Below, piece after piece: positions 54,801-62,700 of a stretch of 64,000 nucleotides of DNA. How positions within the stretch are numbered: the stretch's first letter is position 1; every line of letters begins with the position of its first letter. The stretch comes from DRPN01 sp964599235. Its GTDB lineage: Bacteria; Bacteroidota; Bacteroidia; Bacteroidales; VadinHA17. Both the position numbers and the translations under genes were made by a program. Below the pieces are notes generated by a model. That model saw nothing but the letters and a program-made list of their open reading frames with translations, did no database searches and was not told where the DNA came from. The stretch spans positions 1 through 64,000 of the forward strand of contig CAZRDX010000031.1 in assembly GCA_964599235.1 (NCBI GenBank), written 5' to 3'.

Positions 54801-55221
54801 CAGCCTGCTGGACGGATTTACCTATCCCTGTTTTCAGGGAACCGATCTGTTCCCTTGTGGAAAGGACGATTTGCCGGTCACTGACCACATAATCCACGTT
54901 CGTATGGGCAAAGATCTCGTTCAGGGCATCGTAAATGTCCTTATCTTTCAGGGCTACCGTCACCCGCCGGTTCACATCGATCATACGGGGACTGTAAAGA
55001 AAATAGAACTCTGTCTTTTCCTCTATCTGGCTGAGCGCCTGTTCCACAGTCACATCCCTGAGATCAAGCGTCAGACGAACTCGCTGTGAATAGGACTCAC
55101 CAGCCCACAACTGAAGAACGGAAAAAAGAAAGAGGAACAAACTCAATCTCATGATCCTGAAGGTTTGTGAAGAAACAAAACATTTCTTCCGTTTTCCTGA
55201 ATAGGTTGGTACTTTTTTCAT
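51823..55221 (-). CDS. SusC/RagA-family TonB-dependent outer-membrane transporter with STN domain
   Basis: The protein has 1132 residues. A long Bacteroidota signal ends at GESYSQ. The STN domain (about 52-110, TVEQALSQIEEKTEFYFLYSP, VDYVVSDRQIVL) marks a TonB transporter that signals to an anti-sigma factor. A carboxypeptidase-regulatory-like domain (about 145-225, GTVTDESGNPLPGVTIYVKGTTQGTITDSEGKYTI) and the SusC motif EVVTIGYGTTIKKDLTGAVSTV follow. The plug carries IRGTNSPIYVVDGVIM, and the barrel ends with TVIVGIKAIF. It imports glycan fragments using TonB energy. The STN domain plus a separate FecR gene upstream (196-base gap) predicts induction by the substrate through the ECF sigma factor. 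Confidence 0.97.
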   Translation of the reverse strand: MKKVPTYSGKRKKCFVSSQTFRIMRLSLFLFLFSVLQLWAGESYSQRVRLTLDLRDVTVEQALSQIEEKTEFYFLYSPRMIDVNRRVTVALKDKDIYDALNEIFAHTNVDYVVSDRQIVLSTREQIGSLKTGIGKSVQQAVTVQGTVTDESGNPLPGVTIYVKGTTQGTITDSEGKYTITVPPDATLVFSFVGMKEQEIPVAGRTTIDVVMQQEVLSLDEVVTIGYGTTIKKDLTGAVSTVKTSDMENMPFSNPMKALQGRVAGLSVVSNSGRPGAGNTITIRGIQSIRGTNSPIYVVDGVIMSSIDGLNQDDFESVSVLKDASAAAIYGARAANGVILVTTKRGKKGKAPTLSYNAYFGWQGTNNLQPKLLNGLQWINLYREAFETAGLVESQFPSEEFIEQNYGYRWDPNAPNGQGKGSYVPLDNAVNTDWYAALTRTGNVQRHDLSISGGSENSNYYFSTSYYYNKGMVLSTAYKKFNITFNSDHRIGKLFDFGNSLMISSSRTDGNHVNYALFMAKVPITRVYEDDGSWGVIRNTTMEHMHPNPVWRAEACVPDYNKGTSVRGNVYLTLHILKDLDFTARGNISRSFGNTVTFTAATNPAWNWEGSTINSIQKSRSESQWWSTDLLLNYEHNFNDLHRIKLMAGYSAEENVFESLSGGREGTPNNDIPYLGAGDPNTQTNDDSYNDWAFISQFARLHYSFKDKYLVTGTIRRDGSSRLAAGHRYGVFPSVSAAWRLSNEGFMQGVGWVNDLKVRASYGSLGNVLSLSTYGTVATLNQVKLVVNQSPFAGYTLMRAINSDLKWEVTDKLDVGVDGTLLHNSLYFTFDYFREITHDLLFSLALPYTTGYGSTFPYVSGSPTINAGEVKNTGIEMMLGWRKTAGDWHFDVSANLTHVKNEVVDLAGQNLETQGLKEGYPVRSFYGYTSDGLILDEEQKTGQWKGKDIGDIHLVDMDGDSVITPKDRGIIGRRYPRFYYGVVGKVNYRGFSFQIQLNGVQDVDKYVANHAYNYFYSWAKNDVADLLNRYHPTRNPNGTLPRLDKKNSGKNDQVSTFWLRDASYLRIQTISLSYSFRDMLKEVNAVKDLNLYVSAENLYTFTKFPLAEVDTRRDPLIGIPLPRTVIVGIKAIF

Positions 55222-55349
55222 AATTTTGTAATGTTTTGGGGTTTTTTACAAAAGCCTTGAAAACTGACTCCTTGGCGCGGTAACCGTGGCACCGGGGTCA
55301 GTGATACCATGCAGGGCAGGAAAAGTGGCCGCTTTCCCTGCCCTTTTTT
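55221..55349 (+). ncRNA. Candidate cis-antisense small RNA opposite the susC leader
   Basis: On the plus strand TAATTTTG (55221-55228) is a perfect TAnnTTTG box. A hairpin follows (CTGACTCC 55264-55271 with GGGGTCAG 55294-55301), and then a strong terminator: AGGGCAGG...CCTGCCCT stem 55313-55344 and six T to 55349. No plus-strand gene lies nearby, so a transcript of about 110 bases would be entirely antisense to the susC leader. Antisense RNAs of this kind (DonS type) repress susC-like genes in Bacteroides. The -33 box is weak, so the start is less certain than the end. Confidence 0.55.
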
Positions 55350-55417
55350 CATCTCAAGGGACGGGGTCTTTTCTCATAGGCATTCGTTTTTTGGGGTTAA
55401 CAAAAGGGTTATCTCAT

Positions 55418-56506
55418 TCATATTGCCTTTTTTCTCTTCGCACGCGAGTAAGTAATGATCACCTTCCCTCGGGTGAAAGAGCCGTCCGGAAGTTTTTTCC
55501 TGGGAATGATGGTGTAATCGATCGGAGTAGCGATCTTGAGCAGATCGAGCACCTGGACCAGTGACTCGTCCACAAATGTAGCGGTATAAGTAAAATCATG
55601 CAGACGAGGATCTTCTACCTCGATATCCACGTTGTACCAGCGGCTCAGTCGTCTGATCACATCGTCGAGGGGATCGTTGCGAAAGATCAGACGTCCTTCC
55701 GTCCATGAGATGTATTTATCCGGATCCTCCGTCACATAGTACAGTTTCTGCTGGCTTCGTCGGTACACCGCATGCTGACGGGGCTGCATCACCAGCAGGT
55801 TCTGTGTTCTCCGTCCCTCTCCCCTTTTGTTGATGAGCACCTTCCCCTCTTTGAGAGTGACCTCCAGATCCTCTTCTCCCGGATAAGCCATCACATCGAA
55901 AGAGGTACCCACGGCCACGACCTCCAATCCTCCGGCATCGACCACAAAAGGTTGTCGTGTATTGTGGTGCACTTCAAAGTAGGCTTCACCTTCCAGCTCT
56001 ACCCGCCGGATCTTCCCGTGAAAACGCAGCGGAAAACGCAACCGGCTGCCGTTGTTGAGCCATACATGGGAACCATCGGGCAGATCCAGGTGAAGACGCG
56101 AGCCATAGGGTGCCACCACCTCAGTATAGACAACCGATCGTTCCCCCAATGTCCCGAAAATAAAAGAATAGAGATACATCGTAACCAACAGCAAGGGAAC
56201 GAACAAGACGGCAGCCACTTTCATGAGCACCCCCATCCGCCGACGCCATCCCCGACGCACAGGAGTATGCAGGGCACCAGTAAGGTTCATCTCGTGATGA
56301 ATCCTGTCGAGAATGCGTTCATAGTCCACTACCTCAGACTCTGGCAGGTAATATCCTTTCTCCTCAAGGTCACGCCACAACTCTGAAAGCAGGAACTTCC
56401 CCTCCAACGTTCCGGAACGTTCCTCCATCCATCCCAACACTTCTTCCAGCTCCTCCGGAGTACACTCGTTGCGGACATATTTCTTCAACAATTCTATATC
56501 CATCAC
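55418..56506 (-). CDS. FecR-family anti-sigma factor
   Basis: The protein has 362 residues from MMDIELLKKYV. The N-terminal cytoplasmic part (about 1-85, CTPEELEEVLGWMEE) binds sigma. A single membrane helix at about 91-115 (GVLMKVAAVLFVPLLLVTMYLYSF) follows. The FecR domain (about 125-225) has VVAPYGSRLHLDLPDGSHVWLNNGSRLRFP and VELEGEAYFEVHH, and the DUF4974 domain (about 275-350) has ISWTEGRLIFRNDPLDDVIRRLSRWYNVDIEV. It senses SusC through the STN domain and releases the ECF sigma factor. It is upstream of susC on the same strand with a 196-base gap that contains the candidate antisense RNA. The matching sigma factor is downstream of susD. Confidence 0.96.
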   Translation of the reverse strand: MMDIELLKKYVRNECTPEELEEVLGWMEERSGTLEGKFLLSELWRDLEEKGYYLPESEVVDYERILDRIHHEMNLTGALHTPVRRGWRRRMGVLMKVAAVLFVPLLLVTMYLYSFIFGTLGERSVVYTEVVAPYGSRLHLDLPDGSHVWLNNGSRLRFPLRFHGKIRRVELEGEAYFEVHHNTRQPFVVDAGGLEVVAVGTSFDVMAYPGEEDLEVTLKEGKVLINKRGEGRRTQNLLVMQPRQHAVYRRSQQKLYYVTEDPDKYISWTEGRLIFRNDPLDDVIRRLSRWYNVDIEVEDPRLHDFTYTATFVDESLVQVLDLLKIATPIDYTIIPRKKLPDGSFTRGKVIITYSRAKRKKAI

Positions 56507-56925
56507 CTCTCTTTTTGCCTGAATTCCCGTATCACTCTCCGGCCCTGCACTTGCCGGTTTTACCTATTGGTCTCATTATGAATACGCAGAAAGGATGGGT
56601 CACCACCACTCCCTACGGCATGATTTTATTTTGTTTGCTGATTTTCATAACATGACCCTCACGGGGGATGAGGGAAAGAGATCCCGCTCACGTGGGCAGG
56701 CCAGGGTTCCCTGCTTCACATGATATGCTCATGTACCGCAAAAATGAAACCGTATAGGTGATGGAAACACGTCCCGTCTGACAGACCGAAAAGCACCGTT
56801 CGTTCCCTCCTCGTCTCCCGGTCTGTTCTTTTCGTTCCCCCTCTTCCTCCTTCTTTTCCGGGCCAGAAAGACAGGATCCTTTGCTTCTCAATCCGTATGC
56901 GGAAGGCCTTTCCATCTCCTTTCGG
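56507..56925. other. Intergenic region between sulfatase and anti-sigma genes
   Basis: These 419 bases hold no convincing gene on either strand; a 99-residue minus-strand frame overlapping the sulfatase end has low-complexity basic composition. A near-palindrome GGAAGGCCTTTCC (about 56902-56914) and a CCCTC/GAGGG hairpin (about 56655-56673) are present. No clear promoter for fecR was found. Confidence 0.45.
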
Positions 56926-58530
56926 TTAATGATCGATGTACGCCGGATCGGGCAGCGTGTCACCGTACATCCGCCGCAGGCTGTCAAGCTGGTGTTTTAA
57001 GGTAACCGTCACCTGTGCATAGGCCGGATCGCCGTACAGGTTGTGCATCTCGTGGGGATCTTTCTGCAGGTCGAAAAGCTCCCATTCGTCAAAATCATAA
57101 TAGAAATGGATAAGCTTGTACCTGGAAGTACGGATACCGTAATGACGCCGGGTATCGTGTTCACAAGGAAACTCATAATAATGATAGTACAGGGCCCGGC
57201 GCCAGGAGGTCTGTTCTTGTTGCAGGAGGGGTTTGAGGGAGAGACCCTGGATCTCCGGAGGCACAGCCACTCCCGCATAATCAAGGAAGGTAGGTGCCAG
57301 GTCGATGTTCTGCACCAATGCATCGATCCTTCCCCTTTTTTTGAAAGCCGGGTAACGCATGATCAGGGGGGTACGGAAAGATTCCTCGTACATGAATCTT
57401 TTATCGAACCACCCATGCTCCCCAAGGTAAAAGCCCTGATCGGAAGAATAGACCACAAGCGTGTTTCGGGCCAGTCCAGTGGAATCGAGATAGTCGAGCA
57501 GGCGTCCCACCTCACTGTCGAGGGAGGCGACACACCTGAGATAATCGGTAAGGTAACGACGCAGTTTCCATACAGCCAGCTCACGGCCGGTGAGCCGGGC
57601 GCGTTTGAAAGCCTCTGCCTGCGGGACATACTCACGCTCCCATGCTGCCCGCTGGGCCGGAGTAAGACGTTCCAGCATGCTTTCGATATACGGCCGGTAA
57701 CGGGTCCTGATCTCCCCTTCGGGATCCACCATCTTGAGATCATAGGCCAGATCCATATCCCTGATGACGCTCATCTTCTGCTCACGTGCCCCACGACGGC
57801 CGGCATAGTCGTCGAAATAGTTCTCCGGGAGAGGGAACTGCTCCCCACGGAAGAGTCCGAACGTGACGGTGTCCGGCATCCAGGGCCGGTGCGGTGCTTT
57901 CTCGTGAACCATCAGCAGAAAAGGACGGGAGGTATCCCGCCGGGCCAGCCACTTCAGGGCAAAATCGGTGATAAGATGGGTCACATACCCCTCATGCCGC
58001 CGACGTGTACCCATCTCGATGAAATCAGGATTGTAATACTGGCCCTGCCCCGGCAGGATGTTCCAGTAATCAAATCCTGTCGGCCGGCTTTTCAGATGCC
58101 ATTTTCCGATCATGGCCGTCTGGTAGCCGGCTTGCTGCAACAGCTTGGGAAAAGTCATCTGCGACCCGTCGAAATCGTTGTGCCCCCCACGGTTGATGTA
58201 TAACCCGTTCTTGTTGCTGAACTTGCCGGTCAGCAGAGCAGCCCGGCTGGGGGAGCAGAGCGAGTTGGTGACAAAAGCCCGCGTGAAAAGCACCCCCTCC
58301 TCCGCAATACGGTCGAGATGAGGCGTCTTTATGAGATCCCCGCCGTAACAGCTCATCGCCTGATAACCATGATCGTCCGACATGATATAGAGAATGTTGG
58401 GCGGACGACCCGCCCTGCCGGACGTCGAGCCGGAACGTTGTTCGCAGGAGGTCAACAACGGAAAAACAAAAAACAACGAAAGGAAAAAAGCCATCCTTTT
58501 TCTTTGAGACCAAAGAATCGAGGTTTTCAT
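56926..58530 (-). CDS. Type I formylglycine sulfatase lipoprotein
   Basis: The protein has 534 residues from ATG 58530, giving lipobox PLLTSC (Cys29). The metal site SDDHG supplies Asp52/Asp53. The sulfatase signature is LCSPSRAALLTG, so Cys92 is to be oxidised to formylglycine. IGKWHL and a downstream GEHGWFDKRFMYEESFRTPLIMR are also family motifs. It removes sulfate esters from glycans in the periplasm or at the cell surface. The signature Cys-type needs either an anaerobic sulfatase maturase or FGE, neither seen in the window. It is upstream of fecR with a 419-base gap, and is the probable sulfate-removing enzyme of the adjacent glycan locus. It also lies 47 bases downstream of the efflux operon on the same strand. 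Confidence 0.95.
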   Translation of the reverse strand: MKTSILWSQRKRMAFFLSLFFVFPLLTSCEQRSGSTSGRAGRPPNILYIMSDDHGYQAMSCYGGDLIKTPHLDRIAEEGVLFTRAFVTNSLCSPSRAALLTGKFSNKNGLYINRGGHNDFDGSQMTFPKLLQQAGYQTAMIGKWHLKSRPTGFDYWNILPGQGQYYNPDFIEMGTRRRHEGYVTHLITDFALKWLARRDTSRPFLLMVHEKAPHRPWMPDTVTFGLFRGEQFPLPENYFDDYAGRRGAREQKMSVIRDMDLAYDLKMVDPEGEIRTRYRPYIESMLERLTPAQRAAWEREYVPQAEAFKRARLTGRELAVWKLRRYLTDYLRCVASLDSEVGRLLDYLDSTGLARNTLVVYSSDQGFYLGEHGWFDKRFMYEESFRTPLIMRYPAFKKRGRIDALVQNIDLAPTFLDYAGVAVPPEIQGLSLKPLLQQEQTSWRRALYYHYYEFPCEHDTRRHYGIRTSRYKLIHFYYDFDEWELFDLQKDPHEMHNLYGDPAYAQVTVTLKHQLDSLRRMYGDTLPDPAYIDH

Positions 58531-58577
58531 CAGGGCAGTTTTTTGGTTGACGAAAGGTACAAAATCCCGGATGAGGT

Positions 58578-59726
58578 TCACAACAAAAAGAAGGCTCCTT
58601 CGGCCAGGACCTGACGGTTACCGATCTCTGAAGGGTCCATGATCTCGATCCTGCCGTTTTCCATGCGGCCTGTCTTCACCGTGACCTTCCGGAAAACGTA
58701 GGAGCTGTCGTTTTCGGAGTACAGGACCAGCACCACCTTCCTTTCCCCTTCTTCCACGACGGCCTTGGCAGGCAAGTAAGGGGAGACGGCGCGTCCTGTC
58801 AGGATATCGGCTTCCACGTACATCCCGTCCATGACCGGCAGTGCCGGTTCCTGCAGGCGGGCATATGCTTTCACGGTACGGTCGGCTGCATCGATGCTGC
58901 GTGTCAGACGGTAGATCGTAGCGCGGCATTTTCTGAGGTCCACTCCCGGACGGTGGAAGATCACCTCCTGACCGTTCCTCACCTTCAGTACGTCGTTCTC
59001 GAAGATGTTGAGTTCGAGGTGGACGGCATCGGGGTCAATGATCCGGGCGACGACATCTTCGCTGGAGACATAGTCTCCCACCACGGCATTCACTTTTTCC
59101 ACCACGCCGCTGATAGGAGAGGTCAGGGCCACCACGGAGGTGAACCGTCCCTGTTCCGCGCGTTCGGGGGAGAGTCCCAGCAGGCGGAGCTGTTCCCGCA
59201 GAGCGTTGTAGCGTGCCAGGGCGGTGGTATGGTCGCTGCGTACCTTCTGCAACTGTTTGCGGGAGGCTATGTTCTCCTTCGAGAGTTCCTCCTGGCGACG
59301 GAACTCCTGCTCGAGGTATTCCAGACGGGCCTTGGCCTCGAGGTAGTCCTGCTGGAGGGTGATGTACGCGGGGTTGACCAGTGTCACCAGCACCTCACCT
59401 TTTCTGACACGGTCGCCGGGGAGCGCTCTCACCTCCCTGACAAACCCCCCGCTATAGGGACTGATGGCCGCGCGATGGCCCGGCACCACACGTACATAAC
59501 CGTTGGCATGTACCATCACATAAAACTCCGCCGTGTCGATACGGGCCAGGGTCATCCCGCCGCTGTCGAACTGCTCACGGCTCAGCACCACCTCCGACGA
59601 GGCGGCGGGGCCGGTCTCCTCCTCGCCCTCCGGTGAGGTGCTGCCGCCGCAGGAAAGAAAGAACAACGACATCAGGCCCGTGCCCGTCAGGAAAAGATAT
59701 CTTCTCATCATCTGCTTCTTTTTCAT
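58578..59726 (-). CDS. RND efflux membrane-fusion protein (CusB/HlyD family), lipoprotein
   Basis: The protein has 382 residues. Lipobox LFFLSC anchors Cys26 in the inner membrane. The expected order is visible: a beta-barrel/lipoyl half (ISPYSGGFVREVRALPGDRVRKGEVLVTL), a coiled-coil hairpin (TLQQDYLEAKARLEYLEQEFRRQEELSKENIASRKQLQKV), the second lipoyl half (SPISGVVEKVNAVVGDYVSSEDVVARI), a beta-barrel and a membrane-proximal domain. The protein bridges the inner-membrane pump and the outer-membrane channel. Its ATG overlaps the stop of the pump gene (ATGA, 59723-59726). No Met-rich metal-binding N-terminus is apparent. CusB-like metal efflux is the best guess. Confidence 0.94.
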   Translation of the reverse strand: MKKKQMMRRYLFLTGTGLMSLFFLSCGGSTSPEGEEETGPAASSEVVLSREQFDSGGMTLARIDTAEFYVMVHANGYVRVVPGHRAAISPYSGGFVREVRALPGDRVRKGEVLVTLVNPAYITLQQDYLEAKARLEYLEQEFRRQEELSKENIASRKQLQKVRSDHTTALARYNALREQLRLLGLSPERAEQGRFTSVVALTSPISGVVEKVNAVVGDYVSSEDVVARIIDPDAVHLELNIFENDVLKVRNGQEVIFHRPGVDLRKCRATIYRLTRSIDAADRTVKAYARLQEPALPVMDGMYVEADILTGRAVSPYLPAKAVVEEGERKVVLVLYSENDSSYVFRKVTVKTGRMENGRIEIMDPSEIGNRQVLAEGAFFLL

Positions 59727-62700
59727 AGGTCAAGATATTGTAGTTCGAGGACCGTCCGGTCGTACCGGTAAAGATTGTCCAGGTGGTCCAGCTCGATGGT
59801 GGTGGCGTTGCGCACCGTCATGATGTATCGGAAGAGGTCGATCTCGCCTTTCTGATAGCTGAGGGTGGCCGAGCGCACCAACTGGCGGGACAGCTCCTTA
59901 CCGTGCCGGTCGTAGTATTGCAGTGCCTCTTCATATTTCCTCAGCTCGTCCATCAGTTTGTTCTTTTTGCTTTCGAGCTGGCGGCGGTACCAGGCGGCCC
60001 GGTTGCCGGCGGCGTCGCTGGCCAGGCGTGCCGAACGTATGCGCGAGCGCTGTGCACCGAACCATACTGGGACGGCCACCCCCACCGTGAAGCCCGGATA
60101 GGTGCGTGCCCCGGCATACCGGTTGGTGCCCTGGAAATATTCGAGCTGCAGGTCGGGCAGCAGCTTGTTCTTCTCCAGTCGTCCCTGCGCCTGAGCGGCC
60201 TGTAATAGATAGTCATGGTAGAGGATGCCCGGATGGAGCGTGGTGTCCTGCGGCAGGCCGTAACGCACCAGACGACGCTCCACCACGGTGATGGCGGTAT
60301 CCACGCCCATGAGGGCCCTCAGCTCCTTGTAGGCCGCAGCGACCTCTTCCTGTAACTGCAGGATCGAGGTCTTCATCTTCTGCGCCATCGAGACGGCATT
60401 GAGCTTGTCGAGGTAATTGTTCCCGCCCAGCTCGTAGTTCTTCTCCGTTGCCTGCACCATCAGGTCGTTGAGGCTGTCCAGGAAACGGTACACTTCGTAC
60501 TTGTTCTGCAGGTAGACCACGGTCAGGTAGGCCTCGGAGACCTCCCGCATCAGTCGTCTTTTCTTCAGCTCGTACTCTGCCCCGGCCATTTGTGCCTGGT
60601 AGCGGTTCACTTTTTTCCTGCTGCTGTAGACGGTGGGGAAGGCCAGCTCCTGCTGGATGCCCCACACCTTGATGGGATAGCCGTTGTCGGCCACATTGTT
60701 CTCATCGTAGTTGTAGTAGATGCTGGTCTTGCCGATGTCTACGGCGCTGTTGACGAGCATCTGTGTGCCGGCGGCGCGCAGCGAGTCGGCCTGCAGGGCG
60801 CGGTTGTGCCGAAGGGCCGTCTCGATGGCCGTGGTCCTGTCGACGGGCAGCGTCTGTGCCTGTCCGGGCCACGGCAGGAGGAACAGCAGCAGCACCACCA
60901 GGAGACCGCGGGCACGCCGCCGCCGTTTCCTGTTCTCCATCATTCGGTCGTAGATGGCATAGAAGACCGGCAGCACCACCATCGTCAGGAACGTGGAGGT
61001 GACCAGGCCGCCGATGACCACGGTGGCCAGGGGACGCTGCACCTCGGCCCCGGCCGAGGTGGAGACGGCCATGGGCAGGAAACCCAGGGCGGCCGCCGAG
61101 GCGGTCAGCATCACCGGCCGCAGCCGGTCGGTCGTGCCCTTGATAATCAGTTCGTTGATGTCTTTCATGCCTTTCTCCTTGAGCTCCTTGAAATATTCGA
61201 TCAGGACGATGCCGTTGAGCACCGCGATGCCGAAGAGGGCGATGAAGCCGATGCCTGCCGAGACGCTGAAAGGCATCCCCCGCATCCACAGCAAGAGGAT
61301 CCCCCCGATGGAGGCCAGCGGGATGGCCGTGTAGATCATGGCTGCCTCCAGGATCGACCGGAAAGCGAAATGGAGCAGGATGAAGATCAGCAGCAGCGAC
61401 ACCGGCACCGCAATGGCCAGACGTTTCTTGGCGCTGCGCAGGTTATCGAACTGTCCGCCGTAGTCGATGTAATACCCCGGCGGGAGGGTGACCTTCTCCT
61501 CGATGAGGCGCTGCACATCCTTCACCACCGACTCCAGGTCGCGGTTCCGCACGTTGATGCCCACCACGATGCGTCGTTTGGTGGCATCGCGCGAGATCTT
61601 GGCCGGTCCTTTCGTGTAGCGTATGTCGGCCAGCTCGGTGAGGGGCACCATCTTGCCGTTGGCGACGGGCACATAGAGACGTTCCAGGTTATGGATGTCT
61701 TTGCGGAAACGATCCTGCAGCCGCACCACAAGGTCGAAACGTTTCTCGCCCTCGAACACGTTGCCGGTGACCAGGCCGGCAAAGGCCAGCGAGACCATGT
61801 CGTTGAGCTCCTTGACACTCACGCCGTACTCGGCCAGCTTGCGGCGGTCGTAGCGCACGCTCATCTGGGGCAGCCCCTCCACCTTCTCCACCGTGACGTC
61901 GGAAGCTCCCTCGACGTTCCTGACCAGGCGGCTGATCTCTTTGGCCTTGCGGCTGAGGATGCCTAGGTCCTCGCCGTAGATCTTCACCGCCACATCGGCC
62001 CGCACACCCGTGATCAGCTCGTTGAAACGCATCTCGATGGGCTGGGTGAATTCATAATCCACGCCGGGGATGACCATCAGCGCCTCCTTGAACTTGTCGG
62101 CCAGGCCGTCCTTGGTCCGGGCGGTGACCCAGTATTTTTTGGGTTTCAGCTTGATGATCACATCCACCTCCTCCATAGACATCGGGTCGGTGGGTACCTC
62201 GGCCGCCCCGATGCGGCTGACCACCTGGTCGACCTCGGGAAATTTCTTGAGGATCTTCTCGATGCGTGTCACCAGTTCGATGGTCTTCGTCAGGGAGGTA
62301 CCTGTCTTGAATACCGGCTGGATAACGAAATCGCCCTCGTCGAGGGTGGGCACGAACTCGCCGCCCATCCTGCTGAAGATACCCAGCGAGATGAGCAGCA
62401 TCAGCGAGGCGACGACGATCACCAGAGTCTTGTGTCCCAGCGCATAGCGGATGGTAGGAAGGTACATCCGCTTGAGGCCGTTCATCAGACGGGTGGAGAT
62501 GTTGCGTTTTTCCTGTTGAGGTTTCAGGAAGAGCGAGGCCATCACCGGCACATAGGTGAGCCCCATGATCATCGCCCCGATGATGGCAAAGGAGAAGGTC
62601 AGCGCCATGGGACGGAACATCTTGCCCTCTACACCCGAGAGCGAGAGGATGGGGATGAAGACGATCAGGATGATCACCTGCCCGAAGATGGCCGAGCTCA

